Part shown: one piece after another, positions 8,572-18,841 of the stretch
Numbering within the stretch: the stretch's first letter is position 1
How the letters are laid out: each line of letters opens with the position of its first letter
Position numbers and translations under genes: made by a program
Source: Pycnococcus provasolii
Taxonomy: Eukaryota > Chlorophyta > Pseudoscourfieldiophyceae > Pseudoscourfieldiales
Reading direction: 5' to 3'
Assembly (NCBI GenBank): GCA_049487715.1
Contig: CP150566.1
Coordinates: forward strand, 62,001-126,000
Length of the DNA stretch: 64,000 bases
The notes under the pieces: model-generated
What the model was told of the DNA's origin: nothing
The model's database searches: none
The model's input: only the letters and a program-made list of their open reading frames with translations

Positions 8572-10521
8572 ATGGCGATGGCGATGCGCTCTCCCTCCTC
8601 AGGAGGATCAGGGCGTCGGGTTAGCGTCGGGTTAGGGCGTCGTCCTCGTGATAATGTTCCTCGTGTTCCTCATAGTGTTCCCTCTTGTCGTTCGTGTCGT
8701 TCGTGTGTTGTCTCCGCCTCGTCGTCGTCGTCGTCGGCGTCGTCATCGGCGTCGGCGTCATCGGCGTCGTCAGCGTCATCCTCGTCGTCATCAGCGTCAG
8801 CGTCGTCGCCTGGTCGCGTTCGTCGTGTCGCCGTCATTGGTGCGGGATGGGGAGGATGGGGTGCGGCGAAAGCGCTGTTAGAAGGAGCGGCGGCGGCTTC
8901 TAACGAAGAACTGGAGGTGGTTCTGTTCGATGCTACGCCCGATCCCACGGGAGCGACGCCTATGCTCACGCCGTCGGGGAAACCGTTCGAACCAGTACGT
9001 AACACTTTCGACCTGACTTGCAGAGCTATAGGTACGATAAACAAACAACGCTGACAACACAACTTTCATAACAAATACAATTCGCAGGGAACGCGCGGAT
9101 TTTGGAAAGACTATCCAAACATGAACGCACTCGTCGCCGAACTCAACTTACGCGAAAACGAAGTCTTCACGCCTTTCCTCGGATCCGCCTTCTACTCGCC
9201 GGAAGGACTCGAGGCGACCGCGCCGGTCTTTGGAGACGCGCCGGAACTCCCGTCGCCTCTTGGACAAGTGCTCGCGACCTTCGACAACTTCAAACGCCTT
9301 CCCGTCGCGGACAGAACCACCATGGCTGGATTACTGCTCGCAACACTCGACCTCAACCGCGACCCAGACACATTCAAGATGTACGACAACATGAGCGCGG
9401 ACGAGCTGTTTCGACGCGCTGGACTTAGCGATAGGCTCGTCAAGGAGTTCGTCGCACCAACCTTGCAGGTTGGCCTCTTCAAGCCGCCGAATGAACTCAG
9501 CGCAGCTGTCGCCATGGAGCTCCTGTACTTTTATGCTCTCGCACATCAGACAGCATTCGACGTGCGGTGGATTAAGAAGAGGTCCATCGCCGAACTACTC
9601 ATCGCGCCTCTCGCCGAACGACTCATCGAAAGGCACAACCTTGACGTCCGTGCGAAGTGCTTCGTTCGAAGCATTGACGTGGACGACGCTACGAAGAAAG
9701 TCACATCCATCACATACGCAGACGGCGCGGCTGGCGGTGAAGAAAAATGTCTCGAGAACGTCGATGCAGTCGTGCTTGCACTCGGCGCGAAGGGCATGAA
9801 AGCTGTCGTCGGAGGGTCTCCGAAACTTGCCAAGGCGTGTCCTGAACTGTGCAAGGCGTGCTCCCTTAACGCAATCGACGTGCTCGCATGTCGTATTTGG
9901 CTGGACAAGTACGTAGATACACTTGAGCCTGCGAACGTGCTGTCGAGATTTGAGGGTCTGCTCGGTGCTGGTGGCACATTCTTCATGCTCGATCAGCTGC
10001 AAAAGGATGACGAACAGCTCCTGTGGGGTGATGAAACGCCGCAGGGCTCGGTCGTCGCGTGCGACATCTACGACTCCGCCGCCGTCGCAACGATGGGCGA
10101 CGATGAGATTGTCAACCTTTTTGTGGAAGAGCTTCTTCCCGCCGCGGTGCCGGAGTTCAAGGGTGCTCGTGTCGTCGACAGCTACGTGAAGCGATTTCCT
10201 GGCGCAGTGAGCTGGTTTTCACCAGGAAGTTTCGAGAAACGGCCGCCACTGAAGACGACACTTTCCAATGTTGTATGTGCCGGCGACTGGGTTCGCATGG
10301 ACGCTGGGTCCACGGAGCATGGAAGCAAGGGCTTGTGCCAAGAACGCGCGCTCGTCAGTGGATACAAAGCCGGGAATGTTCTGCTGTCTGAGTTGGGCTT
10401 TAGAGATGGCCAGAAACATCCAGTCATCCCAATCCGCGATGACGAACCTCAATTCGCCATTGGGCAATCCATTGCCAAGTCTCTCGGTGGTTTTGGCATT
10501 CAACCTCCTTGGCTGTCATGA
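8572..10521 (+). CDS. Plastid FAD-dependent amine-oxidase-type oxidoreductase (carotenoid-desaturase-like)
   Basis: The CDS is join(8572..8994,9088..10521), 618 aa. The 93 bp intron has a GTACGT donor and a TTCGCAG acceptor and joins KPFEP to GTRGFWKDYPN in phase. The N-terminus is Ser/Arg-rich and transit-peptide-like, followed by a Ser/Ala run. The FAD-binding dinucleotide motif VAVIGAGWGGWGAA follows at about residue 85. Later blocks (FYSPEGLEATAPVFGD, FDVRWIKKRSIAE) and the C-terminal FAD contact region (NVVCAGDWVRMDAGSTEHGS) match a plant/cyanobacterial flavoprotein family related to phytoene and zeta-carotene desaturases. The exact substrate is unknown. Confidence 0.85.
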
Positions 10522-10574
10522 AATGAATAATAAGTACTAGTAACAAAACTCTTGATTACAAATATTTCCATGTT

Positions 10575-13500
10575 CTACAAGTCATACGCAGCCTCGCGTG
10601 GTCCGTCGGCACTATCCAGAGCGCCATCAGAATCTGACGGCGCGCCCCACTCGAACTGCTCCTCTTCCTCATCGTCGTCAGAGGGGGCCGCCTGCGCGCG
10701 TGTCGTGCCACGCGCGCAGATGGGGCAAAACCAGTCGCCTTGTGGAATCGCGTCGAGCCTCGGGTGCAGGCAGTAAATGTGGTAGGCGCCCGATGTGCAT
10801 CCGTCGCAGAGAAGCATATTCTCGGCATCACCGGCCGAGCCGCAAACTCGGCAGGCGACGTCGCCATCTTCATCGTCATCGTCATCTTCATCTTCATCGT
10901 CATCGTCGACAACGAAGTCCCGGAGGGAGCCTGGCGTCGTCGCTGTCGTCGTTCCAGCCGAGCTGCGACGCCCGCCTCGCGCCTGATAAGGCGGGGTGTC
11001 CGGGAGCGCATCTGCGACTCCTGCACGACGCCTCATCATGCGGTCCAAGCCCTCATCACCTTGGCTTGGCATGAGGGGGCGGTAAGGAGCAGAAGGAGGC
11101 TGCGACAATGAGTCGACGAAGAAACCGTCGTCGTTATCGTCCTCCTCCTCGTCGTTGTCATCGTCGTCCTCATCGTCATCATCCTCGTTCTCTGCTTCGT
11201 CGTCAATGAACATGTGGCGACGATGGCGACGGGTACCCTTTGCTGCCCTTCCACCACCTCCTGCGGCCTTTCCACGACGCGCTGCCGTTGCTTGTTCACC
11301 ACCGCCGGCGCCGGCACGTCTAAGACGCTTGAATGCACGAGCAGGTGGAGGCGACGGTGGCGGTGGCAAAGATGACTGGCGTGGCCGCGCTACGACAAGC
11401 GGCGATGAGTCGTCGTCAGCCGGCGTTGGCGGCGTGTCTGGCGCGGCTACATCCTCCTTCCCAATCCACGCATCAGCAGCTTTCGCCGCCGCGAGTGGAT
11501 CCAAGTCTGCCCCTTTCGGCGACGGTACAGATTCGGCAGCCACCACCGGCAAGAGCCCCGCGTCAGCAGCTTTCGCCGCCGCGAGTGGATCCAAGTCTGC
11601 CCCTTTCGGCGACGGTACAGATTCGGCAGCCACCACCGGCAAGAGCCCCGCGTCAGCAGCTTTCGCCGCAAGTGCATCCAAGTCTCTTCCTTCCGGTGGC
11701 GGTAAGATCGTCGCATGCCACGCGTCACCAGACTTTGTTAAGCTCACGAAGTCTGCGGATACAGCAGTTTGTGGCATGGGTGGCACCCACTCTGGTTCTT
11801 TTGCCTCCACAGCTGCAATCTCGCACGAAGGTGAGGCGGGGGGCGGAAGTGGCATGTCGTCGTCGTCGTCGTAGCCACCGCCACCGCCGCCGCCACCGCC
11901 ACCGCCACGAGCATCCTCATCATCAGAAGAACTGGAAAGCTCGCGCATCACCCACTCAGCTGTCCGCCGAGTCCTATCCGCCGCCACCACTGGGCGATGA
12001 GGTGGTGGCGAGGGTGAGCAGAGATTCACCACTTTATCAGTCTGCTGTTGCTCCTTTTCGGGCGCCTTGCCCTTGTCAACACGTTTTGGAGCAGGCGCCT
12101 TGCCCTTCTTTGCTCTCGCAGCGCGACCACCAGCACCAGCACCAGCACCAGCACCAGTCGCACCGGACGACCTTCGCCGGATATCACCAAGAAAGTGCGC
12201 CCTCACAGATTCTTCAGCTTCCGGCGAATCCGTCCTACATAGCCTCGGTTTAATGTACGAGGGACCACCATTGGAGCTGGATACGCCGAGCATCGCCATC
12301 GTAGGGAATACGCTGGGTCCCTCTTCTCCTCTCTTAAGGCCAATCGACAGCGCAGCTGGACACCCGACATCGTCAGAAGCCGCTTTCAACAAGGCCTCAA
12401 TCTGCGCCTGCTTTGCGACACCTGCGCGATAGTCCTCCACCTCCTTGCCACGCTCTAGCAGGTGCACCACCGCACAGTTAGCCTTGTGTCGACCCGTTCG
12501 CCCGCTTCGCTGGATGCGCCTGCGTGGATCCGTGGTCACGTCGAGATGCACCACCACGTCAGCCGCAGGCAGATCCAAGCCCTCCTCACCGATGCACGTG
12601 CACACGAGAACGTCGAGCTCGCTTTTCGCAAACTGCGCAATCACAGCCTTCTGCTGCTGGCGATTCTGTCCCTTTTGGCCAGCCGCCCCGCGCCCACCGC
12701 GAGGTCCACGCCCGCCACGCCCACCGCCTCGACCTGCTCCCCCCGCGAGCGAGAAAGATGTGCCCTGGCCAACAAATCGGCTGACACGCACGCCCGGCAC
12801 CTGAGCGGTGAGCGTCATGACCGTTCGCTCGACCATCCCTCGAGAGTTGGCAAACACGAGGATTCCGCCCAAATTGTCATCATCCGCCTCGTCCGAATCT
12901 TCGTCATCGTCAGCGGCTGCAGCATCGCCACCACGTGCTAGCCGCCTAGCGCGCCTTTCAAGGTGTGCTCGAACCATCTTGCAAAGTTCGAGCAATTTCG
13001 GTGTGGGCTTCGGTGCGCCATGCATCGAAGGTGCGCCTATTCCGGCGCCATTCGAAGGCCCTCCTTCATTCGCCCGTAGCCTCGCGTCGAGCGCATCTTC
13101 ACTAGCCTTCGCAATCGCGGCGTCCGCGATGCACTGACGCCACGCACGTGCTGCGTTAAGAAAGTGGTTTCCCCAACGATTTGCTGATAGCTGTGTCTTC
13201 CTAGTTGGAGTCATGTCGTTCAGTTTGCAAATCGCGGCAACCGCGCCCGCCCTCTTCACCGCCGCAATGCAGTCGCAGAGCGCGCCCGCGCAGGCGTACA
13301 GAGAGAGCACCTCCTGCTTGGCATTTTCGTTCCGCATCACACGCTCGTGGCAAGTCGTCATGCGTCCTGCAAGAAACTCGGTTCGCCAGCTTCCCACGAC
13401 GAATTGCGTGATGCGATCTGCCTCAGTTGTCGAGCTGCATCCGTATGTCATAAGAGACGCTGCGATGACCGACAGGCATTGTTTCAGGTGATGCAAGACC

Positions 13501-14567
13501 TGCGATTCGCCATCGAGATCGTCCATGTCGACATCTACGCCCTCACTTTCTCCTTCCTGTCCTCCTGCGCCTCCTGGGGGTGCGCCGCCAACGCCACCGC
13601 GCGGGTCGACGACGACGACGCGCTCATTTTTGTCGAAGACGTACGGCGCGACATCCTTGTCGGAGTAGCGCCTGCAGAATACCCGCCTAAGCGCGAGATT
13701 TTTGAGCACTTCGCGCACCTTCTCCGCCGTTGCTCCGGGAGTGGCGGACAGGCCCACAGTACGCATGGGATGCACGAGTGTTCCGTCCGTTGTCTTTCCA
13801 GGCATAGGACGACCACGAACGAGAGCATCTCGCAGGTGCACGTACGCGTACTCGCCCGTCGCGCGGTGCGCTTCGTCAATCACAAAGAGGCAGACGCGTC
13901 GAGGTTCCAGCATTCCAGATCTCACGTCGTGCAGGAGACTCTGCGGCGTGCCGAACAGAGCTCGGCAACCGGAGCCTTCCTGGTAAGCTGCGCATCGATC
14001 CGCGATCCGCTCGTCGCCCGTCACGACGCGGCACGCAGACTTCTCCATACGAAGTGTCTTGCGCACAGCCTCGCACTGCTGTGTGACGAGCGGCTTGGTG
14101 GGAGCACAGAAGATGGCAATTCCGGTGGGAAACCACCGTTGGAAGTTGTACAGCAGGCTCGCGGCGATGAGCGTCTTGCCAAGCCCGGTGGGAAGCACGA
14201 CGAGCGTGTTGTGCTCGACGCATGCTAAGCACGCTTTTGACTGGTACTGCCGGTACGCCTGCGTCTGTGTGACGGGATGGTAGAAGAGGCGAACGTTGCG
14301 CGTGTCGAGCAAGGTGGCCCATGGTGAGTTGGGATTGATCATGGATATGATGTTATCGTCGAGCGGTGTGCTGTTGTTGCTTATGGACGATGTGCCGCGC
14401 TGTGGTGGTGATGGATTAGGGGAAGGTGGAGTTGGGTAGTATGATGGTGGTTGTGGTTGTGGTTGTGGTTGTTGTGGTAGTGATCTTGCGGCGGCAGCGT
14501 TGGTTGACGGCGGTGGTGTGGACAGGGTGTGGTTGGAGTGGCTGCTGAGGACGTGGTGGTTGTTCAT
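10575..14567 (-). CDS. FANCM: FANCM/Mph1-type DNA helicase with C-terminal PHD finger
   Basis: The frame is 1330 aa from the ATG at 14567. The N-terminus is Pro/Gln-rich. Helicase motifs are LPTGLGKT (Walker A, about 124-132), CAPTKPLVTQQ (Ia), VIDEAH (DEAH, about 229-234), GLSATPG (III), and C-terminal RecA motifs ending RIQRSGRTGRHK (VI). The wording around motifs I-Ia (YNFQRWFPTG) is that of FANCM/Mph1, the branch-migrating translocase of the Fanconi anaemia and fork-repair pathway. A long acidic, Ser/Pro-rich linker with 90 bp tandem repeats follows. Near the end is a canonical C4HC3 PHD finger (VCGSAGDAENMLLCDGC, WFCPICARG). PHD fingers read histone H3 tails, and this fusion is not the usual FANCM architecture. 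The start overlaps the stop of the upstream frame as ATGA. Confidence 0.85.
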   Translation of the reverse strand: MNNHHVLSSHSNHTLSTPPPSTNAAAARSLPQQPQPQPQPPSYYPTPPSPNPSPPQRGTSSISNNSTPLDDNIISMINPNSPWATLLDTRNVRLFYHPVTQTQAYRQYQSKACLACVEHNTLVVLPTGLGKTLIAASLLYNFQRWFPTGIAIFCAPTKPLVTQQCEAVRKTLRMEKSACRVVTGDERIADRCAAYQEGSGCRALFGTPQSLLHDVRSGMLEPRRVCLFVIDEAHRATGEYAYVHLRDALVRGRPMPGKTTDGTLVHPMRTVGLSATPGATAEKVREVLKNLALRRVFCRRYSDKDVAPYVFDKNERVVVVDPRGGVGGAPPGGAGGQEGESEGVDVDMDDLDGESQVLHHLKQCLSVIAASLMTYGCSSTTEADRITQFVVGSWRTEFLAGRMTTCHERVMRNENAKQEVLSLYACAGALCDCIAAVKRAGAVAAICKLNDMTPTRKTQLSANRWGNHFLNAARAWRQCIADAAIAKASEDALDARLRANEGGPSNGAGIGAPSMHGAPKPTPKLLELCKMVRAHLERRARRLARGGDAAAADDDEDSDEADDDNLGGILVFANSRGMVERTVMTLTAQVPGVRVSRFVGQGTSFSLAGGAGRGGGRGGRGPRGGRGAAGQKGQNRQQQKAVIAQFAKSELDVLVCTCIGEEGLDLPAADVVVHLDVTTDPRRRIQRSGRTGRHKANCAVVHLLERGKEVEDYRAGVAKQAQIEALLKAASDDVGCPAALSIGLKRGEEGPSVFPTMAMLGVSSSNGGPSYIKPRLCRTDSPEAEESVRAHFLGDIRRRSSGATGAGAGAGAGGRAARAKKGKAPAPKRVDKGKAPEKEQQQTDKVVNLCSPSPPPHRPVVAADRTRRTAEWVMRELSSSSDDEDARGGGGGGGGGGGYDDDDDMPLPPPASPSCEIAAVEAKEPEWVPPMPQTAVSADFVSLTKSGDAWHATILPPPEGRDLDALAAKAADAGLLPVVAAESVPSPKGADLDPLAAAKAADAGLLPVVAAESVPSPKGADLDPLAAAKAADAWIGKEDVAAPDTPPTPADDDSSPLVVARPRQSSLPPPPSPPPARAFKRLRRAGAGGGEQATAARRGKAAGGGGRAAKGTRRHRRHMFIDDEAENEDDDDEDDDDNDEEEDDNDDGFFVDSLSQPPSAPYRPLMPSQGDEGLDRMMRRRAGVADALPDTPPYQARGGRRSSAGTTTATTPGSLRDFVVDDDDEDEDDDDDEDGDVACRVCGSAGDAENMLLCDGCTSGAYHIYCLHPRLDAIPQGDWFCPICARGTTRAQAAPSDDDEEEEQFEWGAPSDSDGALDSADGPREAAYDL
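11473..11690. repeat. 90 bp in-frame tandem repeat in the helicase linker
   Basis: Two full 90 bp units (11473-11562, 11563-11652) are virtually identical, and a shorter diverged third follows. Each encodes a 30-residue unit on the minus strand containing DPLAAAKAADAGLLPVVA and ESVPSPKG. They lie in the disordered region between the helicase core and the PHD finger. Confidence 0.9.
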
Positions 14568-15077
14568 GCTGTCGCAGTGGCTGTGGTGGTGTGTGGTGGC
14601 TGTGGTGGTTGTGGTGGTGGTGCGTAATGTGATCGTTGAGGCGGCAGATGCGGTGTATATTGTGCTGGCTGTACAGGTCGTGGTGGTGGTTGCGGTGGTG
14701 GTATTCGCGCCGACGGTACTGCAGCCGACGACACCACTGGTTTTGGTGCCGTAGGCACGCGTGTCGGTTCAACGGATGTCGCTCCCGTCCCAGACCACTT
14801 GGACGGCTGAACAAGTCGTAGCGGCGGTCGCGAAGCACGAGCTGCTGCAACGGGAGCATGCTGAGGCTGTTGCATGGGCATTCGTGCTTGTTGCTGCATC
14901 ATAGACGGAGCAGCATGTGGCGGGTGATATCCACCTCCCGAAGCTCCTACTGCTGGCGCCATCCCGTGGGCTGCTTGATGAGCGCCATGTGGCATGCTAC
15001 GACCGCCTGCATCTGCTGCTGAAGCGTGGCTGGCGGCATGGTTCCACGGCTGCGGCGCCATCATCGTCACCGCCGTG

Positions 15078-15119
<42 letters not shown>

Positions 15120-15756
15120 AAAGTGCTGTTGTGGTGCATCGTGTTCTGGTGGTAGTAGTTGTTGTGTGGAGGCACAAAGGTGTGCTGCTGCTGCTGCTGC
15201 TGGTGCGGCTGCTGCTGCTGCTGCTGGTGCGGCTGCTGCTGTGCGCCACTGCGCCATGGGGAGGATTGCCCGCAGGATATGCGCCTGCGTAACTGCCAAC
15301 GTGCTGCTGCTGCTGCGCCCATCTCGCACCTGTATTTGCGTGCGCGTTCCAGTTTGCTGCAGGAACGTGCTGCTGCGCCGGCAAACTCGCGGCGGGTCCG
15401 ATACGAGCAAAATCGGCAGGAGGAGGCAAGTGTGGAGGCCGCGTACCAACAGGATGATGATTATGAGCAGGAGCACCGCCATGCCTGCTGCTGCTGCTGT
15501 TGTTGGCGGCGTTGGCGGCGGTGGTGGTATTCTTCGCCCACGGCTCCATCCCCAAGTTCCACAGCGACAGGTGGGTTGAACTGCGCGTGCTCGGCGCGAA
15601 GCAGGACCCGGACCGGGGGGGGGGCGTGCCATCGGAATGGGGTTCCACACTAGGAGGGATCCCCAAGCCATTCTTTTTGGGATTTTTGGCAATGGGCGGA
15701 ATGACCAGTGTGAATGGACGACCGTTGGACAGAGTACTTTTTAAAGTACACCTCAT
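14564..15756 (-). CDS. Gln/Pro-rich reading frames, separate protein or N-terminal extension of the helicase
   Basis: An ATG at 15756 (overlapping the TAA of the methyltransferase as TAATG) opens a frame containing GRPFTLVIPPIAKNPKKNG, then Asn/Ser/Pro-rich sequence to about 15250. There the sensible frame shifts at CAG-type repeats into a second frame with HQQQQQQPHQQQQQQ and a 12-residue Gln run. That second frame continues as Pro/His-rich sequence and stops at 14564, inside the helicase start. The bias and lack of in-frame stops suggest a real disordered protein. The frame change may be an intron or a repeat-length sequencing error. No domain is recognised, and it may be translated together with the helicase. 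Confidence 0.4.
15070..15245. repeat. CAG/CTG trinucleotide tracts (poly-Gln coding on minus strand)
   Basis: On the plus strand, runs of gct/ctg units occur at about 15075-15115 (12-13 units), 15183-15203 and 15210-15245. Read on the minus strand in the Q-rich frame they encode glutamine runs of 12, 6 and 6. These tracts are prone to length change and coincide with the frame break in this gene. Confidence 0.85.
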
Positions 15757-16673
15757 TACACAATAAGGTTTCTCGGTTCTTCGCGTGACAGCGTGACGTC
15801 CACGCCGCCGCCCTCCCGTGACGTCCGCGTTGCCACCAGTGTGCGTGCCACCTTGCAACGCTTCGGCGAGTAGTCATTGCCCAACGCATCCAAACCAACC
15901 AAGTTTGCGCACGCTAAAATGCAACCCGTGCCGCAGAACGGGTCGACGATCGTGCGCGTCGTCGCACAGGGCGCCGCCTGCGCGGCGATATAGGCGCATA
16001 TGTAGTAAGCCACCACGGGATCTGTACCTCGCTTCCACTCGCACGGGCCGCGCGTCAACACGTCTGGCATCTGGGCTGGACCGCCGAGCCCGTTAGGCCT
16101 TTGGTGGAATGATGGCGCACCACGTGGACCAGAGCAGCATACGACGTGTGTGTACATGGGATTCATTCCCGTCGACGGCGTTCCCGGCGCAGACTTCAGC
16201 GCGATGCGGTGCCAGACGACCTTTCCGCCCGCTGCCCTTGCGCCGGCGATGACGTGGTAGGATTTGTCTACGTACGAGAAACTGTCGTCGTTGTAGACGA
16301 CGCGCACGTCCGTCTGGTAGAATACCGCGACACCGTCTTCGGGCAAACGCGAAACCACGGTGGACGCCATGGATTCGAGCCATTCGCCGTACGCTTCAGG
16401 CGACGGCGCTCGCCCGCCGTTCGATGCACTGAGCTCGGAGACGTCGGGTGCCGAGGTGACCACGCACGTGTGAGCAGGAAGTACAGGTCTGTCGTCTTCG
16501 CTTGAGGCTGGTGCTGACGTGTGTGCGTTCAAGAACGCAAGCCAGTCCTGTGTTTCTACGACCCGTCTCCCCGAAGAGTCCGTACTGTTCTGGGGAGCGC
16601 CTTCCGCGTGCGCCATGGACACCCGAGTCCGAGTCCCTAGGGACCGAGTGACACCGAGCGATACCCGAGCCAT
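15756..16673 (-). CDS. SAM-dependent methyltransferase (putative RNA/DNA methylase)
   Basis: The frame is 305 aa from the ATG at 16673; a second ATG at 16616 is an alternative. The C-terminal third has the class I SAM-binding motif TRTIVDPFCGTGCILACAN followed by LGNDYSPKRCKVAR. This resembles putative nucleic-acid methylases of the TRM11/THUMP group, though no NPPY catalytic motif is visible and the N-terminal domain is not a recognisable THUMP. Upstream blocks VAVFYQTDVR and KSYHVIAGARA look conserved. Substrate unknown. Its stop overlaps the next ATG by one base, so the two frames are very tightly packed. Confidence 0.65.
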   Translation of the reverse strand: MARVSLGVTRSLGTRTRVSMAHAEGAPQNSTDSSGRRVVETQDWLAFLNAHTSAPASSEDDRPVLPAHTCVVTSAPDVSELSASNGGRAPSPEAYGEWLESMASTVVSRLPEDGVAVFYQTDVRVVYNDDSFSYVDKSYHVIAGARAAGGKVVWHRIALKSAPGTPSTGMNPMYTHVVCCSGPRGAPSFHQRPNGLGGPAQMPDVLTRGPCEWKRGTDPVVAYYICAYIAAQAAPCATTRTIVDPFCGTGCILACANLVGLDALGNDYSPKRCKVARTLVATRTSREGGGVDVTLSREEPRNLIV

Positions 16674-16917
16674 GGGAGACACGACGTGTACCTGTACGAT
16701 TGTTGCGATCGCCGGACGGAAATCCTGAACTGGAACTGAACTTCCTCACGAACGAACCCCGAAACAAACAAAATTTTAAAAAACTAAAAACTTCAAAGTG
16801 GAAACCCCAACTGCCCTCAATCAAAATCAAATATCTCTGACACGTGGCATTCATTTTCCCAGTTTGTTTGTTTTGTTCTCGTGAATTCAGAAGCATCATT
16901 CTTGTTGTTTTCCCGTG

Positions 16918-17352
16918 ATGGCTGCTGCCTTTCTCCTTGACAAAACGTTCCTGCAACTCAACAACTATGCCGCCTCGAAACTTCACCAGTACTACAGCGA
17001 ACACGAAGGCGGCGCCGACGAACATGCACGAGCGACGCGACGCAGACGTTCGAAGCCCATTAAGTTGCGCAGCAGGCGACGATGCCGCTCGCTCGAGACG
17101 CGCATTGTGAGCCGTGCCGAGCCGCTCATTGCACAGACGGGCAGCGGCGTCGAGTCGCTCGTCGAATTCTTCCCTTTTTTCGACGAAGACCAAAACGACG
17201 AGAATCTCGAAACGAATCATCCGACGACGAGGGCGCCCATGGTGCCCTCAGAGAGCCACTTGGACGTCACGCTATTGGCAGATTCCCCGGACAACAAAGG
17301 CGAAGGCGAAACGAACGAGCAACGGGACGGAGACGTTGTCGCATTAGCATGA
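16918..17352 (+). CDS. Hypothetical 144-aa protein, weakly supported
   Basis: An open frame from the ATG at 16918 begins AAAFLLDKTFLQLNNYAASK, passes an Arg-rich stretch and ends with an acidic, Asn/Glu-rich tail (FFDEDQNDENLETNH). It is the only gene-sized plus-strand frame between the methyltransferase and TFIIE-beta genes. I recognise no domain, and competing minus-strand frames exist over the same bases. The remaining bases between 16674 and 17862 hold AT-rich spacer and a weak frame at 17544-17858 that I do not believe. Confidence 0.3.
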   Translation: MAAAFLLDKTFLQLNNYAASKLHQYYSEHEGGADEHARATRRRRSKPIKLRSRRRCRSLETRIVSRAEPLIAQTGSGVESLVEFFPFFDEDQNDENLETNHPTTRAPMVPSESHLDVTLLADSPDNKGEGETNEQRDGDVVALA

Positions 17353-17862
17353 GCCCTGAGGAGGCGCCGGCGACCGATGCAGTTGGCGCACGAGTTGACG
17401 CGGAGTTGTCAAGGGGAAAAGTCCTGAGGAATGTGTGCACGTGGACGTGACATGGCTGGCTTTCTGATGAAGAAGTCGACATCTCTCTCAAATCACCAGC
17501 CATATAAGATGGAGCAACCAGATGTTTTTTTGTTTGTAATTTTTTGTTCAAAGACGAAGACGAATACTTAAGGGTACAGTATGTATGGCTGGGTTATCCA
17601 TGGCCATACAAACCTCCAGCAGGGGCATTCATTCTTTCACACATACATTATTGGCCTCCAAGGGCAGTCATGCATGAACATTTCAACCACAACAACCGTG
17701 GTACCACAATCCCACCTTGCAAGTTGCATTGGGAAGAACATCCAAACCCCTCCTCCCAACCCCTACTCCAAACCCCTAAACTTCTCCCCCCCTCATCTCG
17801 CATAGATTCTCGCATACAGTATTCTCGCGGGACCCTTTCTTTTTCCCAGGCGCATTAGCAAC

Positions 17863-18789
17863 ATGGCGCCTCCTCCTCCGCAGCAGCAGCAGCAGCCAGG
17901 TAACTCTTTGCAGGCTTCTTTGCACCAATTCAAAACAAAACAGTCGCAAAATGCCACGCTCATGTCATCCATGTCCACGTCCACGCAGCAGCAGAACTCC
18001 GCCGCCGCACAAACGTCGCTTACAGCTGCGAAGCCGAAACCTATCAGGGCACGCGCGGCGGCGCTCGATGCACGCGCGAAAGAGGCGGAAGCGTCAAGAA
18101 TAGCTGCCGTCAAAGTCGCACACAAAGAAATACTTCAAGGCGACGCGTCGAAAGTTCCAATCAACATGAGACTCAAGCAAGTCACGGATGCCATCACAAA
18201 AGCGCCGAAAAGAACTCTAGACTACCAAAGCATACACGACGAAACCTCGCAGGACGTACGCAACGACGAAGAGCTGCGTGCGGCGATTAAAAGGGCGGGG
18301 TTCATCGTGCTTGACGACGCGATGCAGACAGCTAGGTACGAGGATAAGTCCACCGCGAGATCCGCGCACGACGTGCTCCGCATGACGAGAGAGAGGTTTC
18401 CAGCCGCACTGCCGCTCGACGAGGTGGCCAAGGCTTACGAGGGCGTGCTCGACGACGTCGAGTCGCTCGTCAGGGACGGGCACATCTACCGCGTCGAAGG
18501 TAAGGCGTACGGCGACATGCTGCTATTCGCGACGGACGCGAACGCGAGAAAGGCGCTCGGCGACGAACTCCTGCCAGGAACGCAGGCTATGCAGGAAGCC
18601 GTGGAGACGTGGCGGTCGATACAGGTTCCGTGGGAACCGCGGGCGTTAGCTACCGCGCTGCGCGCCAACGGACTCACGCCGCTCAGCGACCCCACGAAGC
18701 GCCAGCGCGCCTCGGATAGCGCGCCGCCGGACGTGCGCAAGGCGCGCAAGCGGGCGAAGAAGCAGAGCGCTCACAACATGCACCTGTAA
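17863..18789 (+). CDS. GTF2E2: Transcription initiation factor TFIIE subunit beta
   Basis: The protein is 308 aa from the ATG at 17863, a single exon. It starts with a Gln/Pro tract, then a basic Ala-rich helix. The two winged-helix domains of TFIIE-beta follow: INMRLKQVTDAI leads the first, and EVAKAYEGVLDDVESLVRDG with IYRV leads the second. The conserved C-terminal block EAVETWRSIQVPWE and LRANGLTPLSDP is a family signature. It ends in a basic helix (KARKRAKKQ). TFIIE-beta works with TFIIE-alpha to recruit TFIIH to RNA polymerase II. Length and order match algal homologues. Its 3' end converges on the dioxygenase gene with about 50 bp between. Confidence 0.85.
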   Translation: MAPPPPQQQQQPGNSLQASLHQFKTKQSQNATLMSSMSTSTQQQNSAAAQTSLTAAKPKPIRARAAALDARAKEAEASRIAAVKVAHKEILQGDASKVPINMRLKQVTDAITKAPKRTLDYQSIHDETSQDVRNDEELRAAIKRAGFIVLDDAMQTARYEDKSTARSAHDVLRMTRERFPAALPLDEVAKAYEGVLDDVESLVRDGHIYRVEGKAYGDMLLFATDANARKALGDELLPGTQAMQEAVETWRSIQVPWEPRALATALRANGLTPLSDPTKRQRASDSAPPDVRKARKRAKKQSAHNMHL

Positions 18790-18841
18790 AACAACGTGGT
18801 ACCAAGTAAATGCAATTTTACAATAGTCAACATGTGTTCGT

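Noticed and set aside
13347-14228. 293-aa plus-strand ORF
   Set aside because: Antisense to the conserved FANCM helicase motifs, with no domain of its own.
17544-17858. 104-aa plus-strand ORF before TFIIE-beta
   Set aside because: AT-rich, Pro/His/Trp-biased, stops five bases before the TFIIE-beta start; most likely its 5' leader.
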